DNA of 61,589 nt from Microtetraspora sp. NBRC 16547 (GCF_030268965.1 NZ_BSSE01000035.1:1-61589); one strand, 5' to 3'; counted from the first letter of the stretch, positions 49,401 through 58,415 are shown. Made by a program: numbers and translations. Notes: generated from the letters alone by a model not told the origin.

Positions 49401-50021
49401 TCAATGGGGCTTACGGGCGTTGACGCGTTCGATTGCGCCCATGGTCAGGCGCTCGGTCTCCTCGATGGTGGCACCGAGGCCGCGCAGGGTGGTGACGGGG
49501 CGGCGGGTGTAGTGCTCGCCCTGCAGGGGGACGCTGATCAGGTCCACGGCGTGCTGGAGTGCACGCAGTGGCCAGAAGGACGCTGCGACGTGGTCGGCTA
49601 GCAGCAGGCGTCCCCCGGGCCGCAGCACGCGGAGCGCCTCGATGAGAGCGGCGCGTTCGTCGGGGATGCAGCACAGGGCGAAGGTGCTGACGACGGTGTC
49701 GAAGGTCCCCGCGGGGAAGGGCAGCGCGGTCGCGTCGGCTTGGTGGAGCCTGACGGCCCGGTGGACCCGGTCTGCCTGCCGGCGTGCGGCCTGGACCATG
49801 GCGGGGCTCCAGTCGATGCCGGTCAGGTCGACGTCGTCGGGGTAGTGGCGGAGGTTGGCGCCGGTGCCGATGGCGATCTCCAGAGTGGTGCCGCGGGCCC
49901 GGCCGCAGACCCAGCGGCGGCTGTCCGCTAAGAACCGGCGTTCGGCCCCGGCCAATCTTCTGTCGTAGGTGGCTGCTTGCCGGTCCCAGTAGTCGACGAG
50001 TGCTCCAGATGACCGGTTCAT
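49401..50021 (-). CDS. Class I SAM-dependent methyltransferase
   Basis: A 206-residue methyltransferase. Motif I TLEIAIGTGANLRHYPDDVD, motif II-like LTGIDWSPAMVQAARRQADR, VRLHQADATALPFPAGTFDT, VVSTFALCCIPDERAALIEA and VLRPGGRLLLADHVAA. It resembles the UbiE/phospholipid N-methyltransferase-like group of small-molecule enzymes. Translation is coupled (ATGA, 50018-50021) to the upstream MarR gene, so a drug- or lipid-responsive modification is plausible. Confidence 0.9.
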   Translation of the reverse strand: MNRSSGALVDYWDRQAATYDRRLAGAERRFLADSRRWVCGRARGTTLEIAIGTGANLRHYPDDVDLTGIDWSPAMVQAARRQADRVHRAVRLHQADATALPFPAGTFDTVVSTFALCCIPDERAALIEALRVLRPGGRLLLADHVAASFWPLRALQHAVDLISVPLQGEHYTRRPVTTLRGLGATIEETERLTMGAIERVNARKPH

Positions 50022-50497
50022 GGTGCTGAGACTCTCGGTGTGTGGGCGCCGTGAGCTGGGGAGGCGTCGAGGATCTGAGCGAGAGCGGACTTGATGTCCT
50101 GGAGGCGGTCGGGTCCGACGATGGCACCCCAGCGGGCCTCCATGTCGGCGAAGTAGGTGGCGCTGATCTCGGCGGCATGGATCCCACGGTCGGCGTAGAT
50201 GACGACACGGCCCCGGCCATCGGTCGGGTCAGGGACACGTCGCACGTAGTCGCGTTGTTCCAGGTAGCCCACGAGTTCGCTCATCGCCTGAGGGGTCATC
50301 CCGGCTCGGCGGGCCAGCGTGGTGGGCCGGGTGCCGTCACAGTCCATGAACCGGAACACGTTCAGGCAGTGGGTGGGTCGCAGATCCTCGTGTCCGGCCT
50401 CGACAAGGTGGTGGTAGAGCTCGTCGAGGATCAGATCGAACGCCTGATTGATGAGCTGCGGCAGGAACAGCGCCGCACTTGTAGGTTCTTCGGCCAC
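50018..50497 (-). CDS. MarR-family regulator
   Basis: A 159-residue MarR protein from GTG 50497; the longer frame would translate intron-derived sequence. Core: SAALFLPQLINQAFDLILDE, HCLNVFRFMDCDGTRPTTLA, RRAGMTPQAMSELVGYLEQR and the wing DYVRRVPDPTDGRGRVVIYA. A dyad GCCTTCTAAGGC at 50509-50520 just upstream may be the autoregulatory site. A group II intron 3' end lies only about 70 bases upstream, so the promoter may partly derive from the insertion. Confidence 0.85.
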   Translation of the reverse strand: MAEEPTSAALFLPQLINQAFDLILDELYHHLVEAGHEDLRPTHCLNVFRFMDCDGTRPTTLARRAGMTPQAMSELVGYLEQRDYVRRVPDPTDGRGRVVIYADRGIHAAEISATYFADMEARWGAIVGPDRLQDIKSALAQILDASPAHGAHTPRVSAP

Positions 50498-50566
50498 CTT
50501 ATAAACCTGCCTTCTAAGGCTTCCTGAATACTTGTAGCGTAGCCCAAAGACGGGTGCCACCGGTCG

Positions 50567-50850
50567 GGTCGCCCCGGACGTCTCAGTCCGGGGCTCCCAC
50601 GGATCCGTGCGTAACAATCTCTCGTTACACGGCTCTCGTCGTTCTGGTCACCAGACTGTCGGGACCGTGTTCACCCAGACCCAGTGGGCGACGAATCTCG
50701 GCCGCGACTTCACGACCGTCTCCACTGGGCTTGGGCATTCTTACGGCCCCGCAGCCGCTTGTACTTGTTGCGCGACCACCGCATCAGGTAGGCGTTGATG
50801 CGGGCCAGGAGGGGATACAGCGCGGAGCGGTAGAACGCTCCTTAACGCCT
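50567..50850 (-). mobile_element. Group II intron remnant, 3' end with maturase tail
   Basis: On the reverse strand the end of an intron maturase (FYRSALYPLLARINAYLMRW, SRNKYKRLRGRKNAQAQW, stop near 50715) is followed by a 34-nt domain V and a domain VI hairpin (GCCCCGGAC...GTCCGGGGC, 50570-50594), ending near 50567. The RT domain and the ribozyme 5' part are gone. It is a different intron lineage from that at 18.6 kb, judging by maturase tail and domain V. Confidence 0.82.
50602..50635 (-). ncRNA. Group II intron domain V (remnant intron)
   Basis: The reverse strand starts GAGCCGTGTAACGAGAGATT and ends GTTACGCACGGATC: 34 nt, AGC triad, GAGA loop and a bulged lower stem. Confidence 0.85.
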
Positions 50851-50872
50851 CATCGCGCTCGATCCAAGACCA

Positions 50873-52480
50873 TCAGATGTTCAGGTCTCGGCGTCGATGC
50901 ATACGGCCGTCCCTGCCGAGCTCGATGAGAGTGTCGACTCCAATCCGCTCGAGGAACGCGAAGTCGTGGCTGACGACGAGAAGGGCCCCGCGGTACGCAT
51001 CGAGGGCCTCCGCGAGCTGCTCGACGCTGGCGATATCGAGATTGTTGGTGGGCTCATCCAGGACCAGCAGCTGAGCCGGCGGCTCCGACAAGAGGAGTCG
51101 CGCGAGGGAGACGCGGAACCGCTCGCCGCCGGATAGCGTACGCACCGGACGATCGGCGCTGTCGCCCCGCAGAAGAAGCCGGGCGAGCTGGTTGCGGATC
51201 GTGCCTGCTGGCGTCCCAGGGGCGACCGACTGCACATTCGCCATCGCGCTCGCATCGTCGTCGAGCCCGTCGAGACGCTGCGGGAGGTAGCCGACGAGCT
51301 CGGTCAGGAGACGCCCATGCGGCCGATCGGGCGCGGGAGCCGTGCCGCGGATGAGCTGCTCGATCAAAGTCGACTTTCCGGTGCCGTTCGCCCCGGCAAG
51401 CGCGACCCGCTCCGGCCCTTGGATCACGAAGGTGCGGTCCTGGTCATGCAGCTCCGCGAGGCGCCTTCCGCGCGGAACGTCGGGATCAGGCAGGACGAGG
51501 GTGATGCGCTCCTCTTCGCGTACGCGAGCGTCCGCGGCGTCGACTGCGGCTTGGGCCGCCTGGACCTTGTTGTCGAGCGTGGAGCGCATCGAGCCCGCGG
51601 ACGCCTGGGCCTTGCTGGCGCGGTTGCCCGCCAGGATCTTCGGGATGCCGCCGTCCCTCTGGGTCTTCTTCGCAGTGCGCTCCCTGCGCGCCAGCTTCGT
51701 CTCTGCCTCGACGCGCTGCCGCTTCTCGACCTTGAGCGCTTGCTGGGCCGACCGCGCGGCTTGGACCGCCGCCGCCTGCTCTTGCTCCTGGTGTTCCTTC
51801 CAGGCGCTGTAAGGGCCGCCGAAGGTGTCGAGGGTGCCGCCGTAGAGCTCGGTGGTGTTCTCCATGTGCTCCAGCAGTTCGAGGTCGTGGCTGACCACGA
51901 CGAGGGTCCCCGGCCAGTTGTCGACGAAGTCGGCGAGCTTGGCGCGGGTAGGCCGGTCGAGGTTGTTCGTGGGCTCGTCGAGCAGGGTGATCGGAGTGCG
52001 GCGGATACGCAGCCCGGTGATAGCGATGAGCATCGCCTCTCCGCCGGAGACCTCGGCCACGCGGCGGTCGAGGTCTCCGGCGGTGAATCCGATCTGGTGT
52101 AGGGCTTCGTCGGCGCGGGACTCGATGTCCCAGTCATTGCCGATCGTGTCGAAGTGGCGCTCGTCGACGTCCCCGGACTCGATGGCCCTCATCGCGGCGA
52201 TGATCTCATCGATCCCGAGGAGCTCGGCGATCGTCGCCTCTTGCCGGAGCGTGAGCGTCTGAGGCAGGTAGCCGACTTCGCCGATGGAGTCGATCTGGCC
52301 GGCGGTCGGCTGCAGGATGCCTGCGATCAGCCGCAGCAGCGTCGACTTCCCGGCACCGTTGCGCCCGATCAAGCCGGTGCGGCCGGTGCTGAAGGTGCCG
52401 TTGACGCCCGAGAGCGCAACGGTGCCGTCTGGCCATTCGAAGGTCAGATCGCGGAATGTGATGGCGGACTTTGTGGACAT
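50873..52480 (-). CDS. ABC-F family ATPase (ribosome-protection type)
   Basis: 535 residues with two ABC cassettes and no membrane domain. Cassette 1: Walker A GLIGRNGAGKSTLLRLIAG, signature VSGGEAMLIAITGL (degenerate), Walker B ITLLDEPTNNLDRPTR. Linker about residues 245-330 is charged (QQALKVEKRQRVEAETKLAR), the place of the P-site tRNA interaction motif. Cassette 2: GANGTGKSTLIEQLI, TLSGGERFRVSLARLLL, LLVLDEPTNNLDIASVEQLA. Architecture fits antibiotic-resistance ABC-F proteins that dislodge drugs from the ribosome, or housekeeping translation factors. The 54-base gap to the Cfr-like remnant upstream supports a resistance role. A short 7-base-arm hairpin CCCGTCA...TGACGGG at about 52505-52530 lies in its leader. 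Confidence 0.9.
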   Translation of the reverse strand: MSTKSAITFRDLTFEWPDGTVALSGVNGTFSTGRTGLIGRNGAGKSTLLRLIAGILQPTAGQIDSIGEVGYLPQTLTLRQEATIAELLGIDEIIAAMRAIESGDVDERHFDTIGNDWDIESRADEALHQIGFTAGDLDRRVAEVSGGEAMLIAITGLRIRRTPITLLDEPTNNLDRPTRAKLADFVDNWPGTLVVVSHDLELLEHMENTTELYGGTLDTFGGPYSAWKEHQEQEQAAAVQAARSAQQALKVEKRQRVEAETKLARRERTAKKTQRDGGIPKILAGNRASKAQASAGSMRSTLDNKVQAAQAAVDAADARVREEERITLVLPDPDVPRGRRLAELHDQDRTFVIQGPERVALAGANGTGKSTLIEQLIRGTAPAPDRPHGRLLTELVGYLPQRLDGLDDDASAMANVQSVAPGTPAGTIRNQLARLLLRGDSADRPVRTLSGGERFRVSLARLLLSEPPAQLLVLDEPTNNLDIASVEQLAEALDAYRGALLVVSHDFAFLERIGVDTLIELGRDGRMHRRRDLNI

Positions 52481-52533
52481 GGGTGGTCTTTCTCTTCTTT
52501 CTTCCCGTCAGCTGCGGAGGGGCGTGACGGGGA

Positions 52534-52635
52534 TCAGTTCGGTGTTGACGGAGCAGCGATCGTGGGGTCCGCCGCGAGGTATTTGGCGTGGAGCTGACCG
52601 CAAGCGGCATCAATGCCGGTGCCGAACTGCCGTCG
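52534..52635 (-). pseudogene. Cfr/RlmN-like radical-SAM rRNA methyltransferase, C-terminal remnant
   Basis: The reverse frame ends RRQFGTGIDAACGQLHAKYL, AADPTIAAPSTPN, stop. The QFG.(D/G)IDAACGQL(H/Y).(K/N)Y pattern is the C-terminus of Cfr-type 23S rRNA A2503 methyltransferases, closer to Cfr (QFGIDIDAACGQLYGNY) than to the RlmN ending as I recall them. Upstream sequence (52640 onward) is unrelated, so only about the last 33 residues remain. It lies 54 bases upstream of, and parallel to, the ABC-F gene. Confidence 0.65.
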
Positions 52636-52639
52636 CCTC

Positions 52640-53100
52640 GTCGCCTCGTCGCGTGCACGCCGCGCACGGTTAGCCCGCGCACGACGTGCGGTGCTGCATG
52701 GCCATGGCCTTTCGTGAGTGGTCGAATGCCAACGGAACTGGCGGGACAACCGACCACGGGCCGTGAGTCACTGCGGCGAGAGATTCGATCAGGGCTGCCG
52801 GGGCACCATCTGCGTGCGGCGCTGGGCCGCTGCCCGAGTGCTGGGCGATGGATGGATGGGCACGGGGAGGATCGAAGTCGCGCGCGTTCGGAGGCACAAA
52901 CCGGGGACCGAGGTCGGTGCGGTGCGAACGTGCCGGCAAATTTCACGCAGAGGTGTCAACGCCTCGGACGGGCGGACTCACGCTGCTGCGCTAGGAGAAC
53001 GGTCTTTCACCAGCGTGGGCATCGCCCACACGGATGAAAGCCACCGGCAGTTCGGTGGCTAGATTCTGTCGACCTCAATCTCCATGGCACCTATCGTAAC
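52640..53100. other. Gene-free stretch with one hairpin
   Basis: No coding signal recognised. AGCCACCG-N6-CGGTGGCT at 53039-53060 is a perfect 8-base-arm hairpin without a T-run; its role is unclear. Confidence 0.5.
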
Positions 53101-53169
53101 AAGGATCTCCTATGAGTTCGAACCCATGTCCCTTGGATCCGCTCTCTCTGCGAGTACTGGAGCCGTCGG

Positions 53170-53394
53170 ATGGCGGATACACACGGACAGCCCCCCGATG
53201 AAGGGAACTTGGTGAAGCATCGACGCCGCCCACCATCCCCCACCCAGAGATTGGTCTTCCGGGAGATGACGGTTGACGATCTCGATGACATGGCGAAGCT
53301 CTTGGGCGACCCAGAGGTCATGCGGTACTACCCGAGGCCGTACACCCATGACGAGCTCGTCGATCTCGTCGCGTCTCAGCGCGTTCATCCGTGA
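53170..53394 (+). pseudogene. GNAT acetyltransferase N-terminal fragment
   Basis: TQRLVFREMTVDDLDDMAKL, LGDPEVMRYYPRPYTHDELV is the RimJ/RimL N-terminal portion; the acetyl-CoA-binding core is missing and the frame ends shortly after. A reverse frame over 53110-53460 is open but unrecognised. Confidence 0.65.
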
Positions 53395-53473
53395 GGTGCC
53401 GACGTAGTACTGCCGGATGAGACCGGCCTCGCAAAGGATCCGCTGCAAGATCGTGGTCACCGTCGCGCACTGA

Positions 53474-55777
53474 TCATCGGGTTGCTCCCAAGGGCGGCGT
53501 GAGTTTGACGGCGAGGCTGATGACCGCGGCCCCGACGGCGGCGATGCCGATGGCGATCAGCTCGTTGGAGGGGCCGTCGGTGTCGAAGGCGAAGAAGTCC
53601 CGGACGAACGGGACTGCGAGCGCGAGTACGAAAAGCCCCGCCATGGCCGCGACGAGGCCGATCCGCCAAGCTGTCATCGGGCGTACGACCAGCATGAGCA
53701 CCCACCAACTGACCAGGAACAGGGTGATGACGGCAGAGGTGCGGTCCTGCTCCAGAGTGGAGGCGGGGATGTGCGCGGCCCAGAAGGACAGGAGCACCGC
53801 GGCCGCGCACGCGACTCCCGCGGGTACGGCGAAGCGCAGCACCCGGGACACGAACCCCGGTTCGGCTCGCTGGATGGTGGGCGCCAGCGCGAGGAAGAAG
53901 GCGGGGACGCCGATGGTGAGCGCGTTGACCAGGGTGGAGTGCCGCGGCGCGAAGGGGAAGGCTAGCCCGATCACGCCGGTGAGCAGCGACAGCGTGATCG
54001 CGTAGAAGGTCTTGGTGAGGAACAGGTTGGAGACGCGCTCGATGTTGGCCAGCACCCTGCGTCCTTCGCCCACCAGGTAAGGGAGAGTGGCGAAGCGGTT
54101 CTCCAGGAGGACCACCTGGGCGACCGCCTTGGTGGCGGGGCTGCCCGCGCCCATCGCGATGCCGAGGTCGGCGTCCTTGAGCGCGAGTACGTCGTTGACC
54201 CCGTCGCCGGTCATCGCCACCACGTGGCCGCGCGACTGGAGCGCGCCGACGAACATCCGCTTCTGCTGGGGGGTGACCCGTCCGAAGACGGTGTTGGCGT
54301 CGAGGATCTCGGCGATCTTGTCGGGGTCGTCCTCGGGGAGGGTGCGCGAGTCAACCGCCTTGTCACCCCCCGGGATGCCGAGGGCGGTAGCGATGGCGGA
54401 GACGGCCCGCGGGTTGTCGCCGGAGATGACCTTGACGGTGACGCCCTGCTTGGCGAAGTACGCCAGGGTTTCCTGGGCGTCGGGGCGCAGGCGCTGCGTG
54501 AGCGTGACGAGCGCGACGGCCTCCCCGCCCTGCCCGTCCAGGCCGGGGGCGCGACAGAGCGCGAGCACGCGGGCACCGGTGGAGGCGAGGGCGCTCGCCT
54601 CGGCATGCGCGGGGCTGCCAGGGTCGATGAGGACGTCCGGAGCGCCGAGGATCCACACCCCGTGGCCGTCGAAGTCCGCGCCGCTCCACTTCCGGGCGGA
54701 GGAGAACGGCACCCGGTCCCTGGCCGTCCAGCCGGGCGGTGCGGAGGGGTAGCGGGCCTGGATGGCCTGAGCCGTGGGGTTGGGGCGCGGGTCGGCGTTG
54801 GCGAGGGCGGCGAGAGCGTCCTCGACAGGCTCGCCGTCACGCAGCGGCAGCACCTCGCCGAGGTCCATCCCGCCTGCGGTGAGGGTGCCGGTCTTGTCCA
54901 GGCACAGGACGTCCACCCTGGCCAGGCCCTCGATGGCGGGGAGCTCCTGCACCAGGCACTTGCGGCGGCCCAGGCGGACGACGCCGACGGCGAAGGCGAT
55001 GCTGGTCATCAGCACGAGCCCTTCCGGGATCATGGTGACGATGCCGGCCACGGCGCCGGTGATCGCGGTGCCGAAGTCGGCGTGGTGGCTGACCTGGCTG
55101 TAGATCAGCAGCGCGCCGATGGGGACGACCAGCCAGGTGATGTACTTGATGAAGCGGGTGACGCCGTCGCGCAGCTCCGAGCTGGCCAGGGCGAACTTGC
55201 TGGCCTCGGCGGTCAGGCGGGCAGCGTAGGCGTCCTCGCCGACCTTGGTGGCGGTGAACGCGCCCGAGCCCGCGACGACGAAGCTGCCCGACAGCACCCG
55301 GTCGCCCGGCTCCTTGTGCATGGGGTCGGCCTCGCCGTTCAGCAGCGACTCGTCGACCTCCAGCCCCTCGGACGCGACGACCTCGCCGTCCACCAGCAGC
55401 CGGTCGCCTGGCCCGAGCAGGATGAGGTCGCCGAGCACGATGTCGCGCGGCTCGATCTCCCGCTCCGCGCCGTCCCTACGTACTCTGACCGGGGCCTCGT
55501 TGACCACGGCAAGGCGGTCGAGAGTGCGTTTCGCGCGGAGCTCCTGCACGATGCCGATCAGTGAGTTGGCCACGATGACCAGGCCGAACAGGCCGTCCTT
55601 CCACTCTCCGAAGATCATGATGAGCAGCCACAGGATGGCGATCACCAAGTTGAACAGGGTGAGGACGTTGGCTCTGACGATCGCGCCAAAGGATCTGCTC
55701 GACCTGCGCGGTACGTCGTTGCGTTTCGATACAGCCACTTGCGCTGACGTGAGCCCGTCCACTCGTTTCCCCCACAA
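53474..55777 (-). CDS. CtpE-like P-type cation-transporting ATPase
   Basis: 767 residues of a HAD-IC P-type ATPase. Actuator region VDESLLNGEADPMHKEPGD: the usual TGE reads NGE. M4 has TMIPEGLVLMTSIAF (PEGL, as in mycobacterial CtpE, a calcium transporter). Phosphorylation CLDKTGTLTAGG, nucleotide domain FSSARKWSGADF, P-domain AMTGDGVNDVLALKDADLGI, and about six C-terminal membrane segments after VSNLFLTKTFYAITLSLLTG. No N-terminal metal-binding cysteine domain, so not a copper/zinc P1B pump. It stands alone. Ion specificity by analogy with CtpE would be calcium; this is inference. Confidence 0.9.
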   Translation of the reverse strand: MWGKRVDGLTSAQVAVSKRNDVPRRSSRSFGAIVRANVLTLFNLVIAILWLLIMIFGEWKDGLFGLVIVANSLIGIVQELRAKRTLDRLAVVNEAPVRVRRDGAEREIEPRDIVLGDLILLGPGDRLLVDGEVVASEGLEVDESLLNGEADPMHKEPGDRVLSGSFVVAGSGAFTATKVGEDAYAARLTAEASKFALASSELRDGVTRFIKYITWLVVPIGALLIYSQVSHHADFGTAITGAVAGIVTMIPEGLVLMTSIAFAVGVVRLGRRKCLVQELPAIEGLARVDVLCLDKTGTLTAGGMDLGEVLPLRDGEPVEDALAALANADPRPNPTAQAIQARYPSAPPGWTARDRVPFSSARKWSGADFDGHGVWILGAPDVLIDPGSPAHAEASALASTGARVLALCRAPGLDGQGGEAVALVTLTQRLRPDAQETLAYFAKQGVTVKVISGDNPRAVSAIATALGIPGGDKAVDSRTLPEDDPDKIAEILDANTVFGRVTPQQKRMFVGALQSRGHVVAMTGDGVNDVLALKDADLGIAMGAGSPATKAVAQVVLLENRFATLPYLVGEGRRVLANIERVSNLFLTKTFYAITLSLLTGVIGLAFPFAPRHSTLVNALTIGVPAFFLALAPTIQRAEPGFVSRVLRFAVPAGVACAAAVLLSFWAAHIPASTLEQDRTSAVITLFLVSWWVLMLVVRPMTAWRIGLVAAMAGLFVLALAVPFVRDFFAFDTDGPSNELIAIGIAAVGAAVISLAVKLTPPLGATR

Positions 55778-55829
55778 AGCCCCTGAATCCTGCGGATGTA
55801 CCGGCTAAGAGATTGCCAGGTCGCCGGGT

Positions 55830-55975
55830 GGCCGGTTCACCGGGGTTGCGGAACACCGTACGGGGTGCGTTGGCCTGTGCCGTGGAGCATGGCGGTCGGG
55901 TCCGCGCCCGCCCGGTCATCGACCACGTGTTCGCCTTCGACGAGGCTCGCGACGCCTACCGCTACTACGCACCGT
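55830..55975 (+). pseudogene. Zinc-type alcohol dehydrogenase/quinone reductase C-terminal fragment
   Basis: AVEHGGRVRARPVIDHVFAF and DEARDAYRYYAPS match the C-terminal helix-strand of MDR dehydrogenases (RPVID.VF.FDEA..AYRY). Preceding and following sequence is unrelated. Confidence 0.65.
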
Positions 55976-56041
55976 CGGTGGTGATGGCGTGCGGTCGGTC
56001 GACGCGGCCGGCCACGCCAGACTCGTCGACGGACACATGGG

Positions 56042-56683
56042 TCAGAGAGCCTTTTCCCGTCCGTGTTCGGTGGCGATGCGGACGATGTCGGCCGGGGTGC
56101 CGGCCATGATGGTGCGGGCGTGCTCGGTCACCAGGTCGACCGGCCAGTGCCACCAGGCGGCCCGCAGCAGCCCTTCGATGTCGGCGTCGTCGAATCGTCG
56201 GCGGATGGTCCTCGCCGGGTTTCCGCCGACGATCGTGTAGGGCGGGACGTCGGCGGTGACCACGGCGCCGGCCGCGATGATGGCGCCGTCGCCGATCCGC
56301 ACGCCGGGCATGATGGTGGCCTGGTAGCCGAACCAGACGTCGTTGCCGACGACGGTGTCGCCGCGGCTGGGCATGCCGGTGACGATGTCGAGGGTGCGCT
56401 CGGTCCACTCGCCGCCGAACATGGTGAACGGGAAGGTGGACACGCCCATTGTGGGGTGGTCGGCGCCGGCCATCAGGAAGCGGGTGCCTGAGGCGATCGC
56501 GCAGTACTTGCCGATGATCAGCCGTTCCGGGCCGTAGGCGTAGAGGACGTTGCGGTGCTCGAAGCCGGTCGCGCCGTCGGGATCGTCGTAGTAGGTGTAC
56601 TCACCCACCGCGATCGTCGGCGAGCTGACCAGCGGTTTGAGGAAGACCACCCGTTCGTGCGCCGGCAGCGGATGGACGGTCAT
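56042..56683 (-). CDS. Vat-like xenobiotic acetyltransferase (streptogramin A type)
   Basis: A 213-residue left-handed beta-helix acetyltransferase. Hexapeptide repeats run through [40 protein letters not shown] and [20 protein letters not shown]; the catalytic histidine is in [10 protein letters not shown], and the C-terminus [20 protein letters not shown] is family-like. The N-terminal [20 protein letters not shown] closely resembles VatA-type enzymes that O-acetylate streptogramin A. ATG 56683 ([12 protein letters not shown]) was chosen; 7 further codons are open. CatB-type chloramphenicol acetyltransferases are the alternative. Confidence 0.88.
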   Translation of the reverse strand: MTVHPLPAHERVVFLKPLVSSPTIAVGEYTYYDDPDGATGFEHRNVLYAYGPERLIIGKYCAIASGTRFLMAGADHPTMGVSTFPFTMFGGEWTERTLDIVTGMPSRGDTVVGNDVWFGYQATIMPGVRIGDGAIIAAGAVVTADVPPYTIVGGNPARTIRRRFDDADIEGLLRAAWWHWPVDLVTEHARTIMAGTPADIVRIATEHGREKAL

Positions 56684-56728
56684 CGGGTCAGGTATCAACA
56701 GCAAATCCTTCCAAATCAGAAATATGCC

Positions 56729-56920
56729 TCAGGTGAGGAGGTCGGCCAGGCCGCACCATTGGGAGGCATCCGCCAGGATGCGCGAAAGGGTGGACTTGCC
56801 CGAGCCGCTCTCGCTGACGATGCCCACCCGCTCATCAGGGTCGATCACCGGCGACAGGTTGCCGAGGATTCGCCGCACGCCACCGGGCTTGGTGGCTCCG
56901 CGCAAAGAAAGCCTGGGTGG
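56729..56920 (-). pseudogene. Oligopeptide-type ABC ATPase fragment (Walker A)
   Basis: The reverse frame reads GGVRRILGNLSPVIDPDERV, GIVSESGSGKSTLSRILADA then ends SQWCGLADLLT at a stop near 56729. The P-loop and its lead-in are intact; everything after the first helix is lost. Confidence 0.75.
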
Positions 56921-56948
56921 TCAGATCGAGCTCCAATCGCAACTACTG

Positions 56949-56961
56949 TAGCTTTAAGCTA
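56949..56961. promoter_or_regulatory. Palindrome upstream of TetR gene
   Basis: TAGCTT-T-AAGCTA, perfect 6-base arms, 17 bases before the tetR start at 56979, in an A/T-rich promoter patch between divergent vat-side and tetR genes. A candidate autoregulatory operator. Confidence 0.6.
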
Positions 56962-56978
56962 GTGCGCAGTGAAAATTA

Positions 56979-57635
56979 ATGCAACTGGAGTTGTCTTTGG
57001 AGAGCCTCAAGCGCCCCGGCGGGCGCAGCGCCCGGGTTCGTGACGCGGTACTGCAGGCGACCCTGGCCGAGCTGGCCGAGCGCGGATACGGCGGGATGAC
57101 CGTCGAGGGCGTCGCGGCTCGCTCAGGCGTGCACAAGACCACCGTCTACCGGCGGTGGCGCAGCGTCGAAGGGCTGATCGCCGATGCCCTGGAGATGGCT
57201 CGCGAGGAGCCCTGGCCCATTCCTGACACCGGCTCCGTCCGGGAGGACCTTCGTGGGGTCGTGGCCCTCGTTCGCACGGGGTTCGCCGACCCTTCGGCGG
57301 GGCCGGTCGCTTCGGCCTTCGTCGCCGCGGCCATGCAGAGCGCGGATGCCGCTGTCGCCTTGCGAGAGTTCCTGACCGCACGGCACCGGCAGGCGGCTGT
57401 GGTGGTACGGCGGGCCGTGGAACGGGGTGAGCTGCCCTCCGGCATCGACGCCCAGGAGGTGATCCGGGTGGCGGTTGCGCCGGTCTACTACCGGTTGTTC
57501 GTCACGCACGAACCGGTGAGCGCGCAGGATATGGAGCGCGCTGCGGACGCCGCGCTGGCGGCCGCGCGTACGGGGGTGTTGCAAGCCGCTCCCCATGACG
57601 ACCATGACGACATGTCGCAGGAGCCGCCCGGCTGA
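56979..57635 (+). CDS. TetR-family regulator
   Basis: 218 residues. HTH RSARVRDAVLQATLAELAER, YGGMTVEGVAARSGVHKTTV, YRRWRSVEGLIADAL; the C-terminal domain (VREDLRGVVALVRTGFADPS, LREFLTARHRQAAVVVRRAV) is of the TetR_C_16-like type. It lies between the Vat-like gene (divergent) and another TetR gene. The regulated gene is not obvious; the Vat gene is a candidate. Confidence 0.88.
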   Translation: MQLELSLESLKRPGGRSARVRDAVLQATLAELAERGYGGMTVEGVAARSGVHKTTVYRRWRSVEGLIADALEMAREEPWPIPDTGSVREDLRGVVALVRTGFADPSAGPVASAFVAAAMQSADAAVALREFLTARHRQAAVVVRRAVERGELPSGIDAQEVIRVAVAPVYYRLFVTHEPVSAQDMERAADAALAAARTGVLQAAPHDDHDDMSQEPPG

Positions 57636-57674
57636 GCGTTCCAGCACGGGCTTTCAACGCACACTGGACGGCTA

Positions 57675-57690
57675 CTACACGTGCGTGTAG
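57675..57690. promoter_or_regulatory. Palindrome upstream of second TetR gene
   Basis: CTACAC-GTGC-GTGTAG, 6-base arms, 32 bases upstream of the ATG at 57723; a partial second copy CTACATGCATG overlaps the start region. Probably the operator controlling the tetR-exporter operon. Confidence 0.65.
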
Positions 57691-57722
57691 CGTACTTTTC
57701 ACAGGGATAGTTCACTACATGC

Positions 57723-58415
57723 ATGGATAAGAGCAGGCTTGCCGTGGTGATGACCGGACCGGATCCCGAGGACCTCACCGCTCGCGCCCGGATCAGAGAC
57801 GCGGCGTTGCTGCATTTCGGCGAGCACGGGTTCGAGCGGGCGACCATCCGCGGGATCGCCGAGACCGCCGGGGTGTCCTCGGGGCTGGTGCGCCACCACT
57901 TCGGTTCCAAGCAAGCGCTGCGCGAGGCGTGCGACGCCCACTTGGTAAAGCTGATCAGCAGGCTCAACGACCAGGTCCGGGCTCATCCGACCACGGGCGA
58001 TGTGAACTACGTGGCCGCCGCCCGGGCCGCGATCGGGCCGTACCAGCGGTATCTGGCGCGCGCCCTGGCCGAGGGCGGCGCCGCACCGCTGTTCGACGCG
58101 ATGGTCCAGATGAGCGAGCAGTGGCTCGCCGAGGCCGACAAGAACCGTCCCGACATTCCCGACGTCGACCGCACAACCCGGGCTGCGGTAGGCACCGCGA
58201 TGGCGCTGGCCATCACGGTCCTGCACAAGCACGTATCCCGGGTCACGGGCGTCGAGGTGCTCAGCCCGGAGGGAGACCTGCTGCTCGCCCGCACGCTGAT
58301 CGACCTCTACTCCCACCCCATGCTCAGCCTGGAGGACGCCGCCTCGATTCGGGCCGCCCTCGACAAGCTCCAGAGCACATCCCCCCAAATGGACCGCGGG
58401 GGCACACCCCCGTAA
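57723..58415 (+). CDS. TetR-family regulator of the downstream exporter
   Basis: 230 residues. [55 protein letters not shown]; the C-terminal domain is all-helical. ATG 57723. The exporter ATPase gene starts 17 bases after its stop, forming one operon with two exporter genes, a common layout for TetR-controlled antibiotic export. Confidence 0.9.
   Translation: MDKSRLAVVMTGPDPEDLTARARIRDAALLHFGEHGFERATIRGIAETAGVSSGLVRHHFGSKQALREACDAHLVKLISRLNDQVRAHPTTGDVNYVAAARAAIGPYQRYLARALAEGGAAPLFDAMVQMSEQWLAEADKNRPDIPDVDRTTRAAVGTAMALAITVLHKHVSRVTGVEVLSPEGDLLLARTLIDLYSHPMLSLEDAASIRAALDKLQSTSPQMDRGGTPP

Noticed and set aside
52500-52530. Ribosome-mediated attenuator in the ABC-F leader
   Set aside because: Only a 7-base-arm hairpin is visible; no short leader peptide with a T-run terminator could be defined.
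53110-53460. Reverse-strand 116-codon open frame
   Set aside because: No recognisable family, overlaps the forward GNAT fragment and junk; not supported as a gene.
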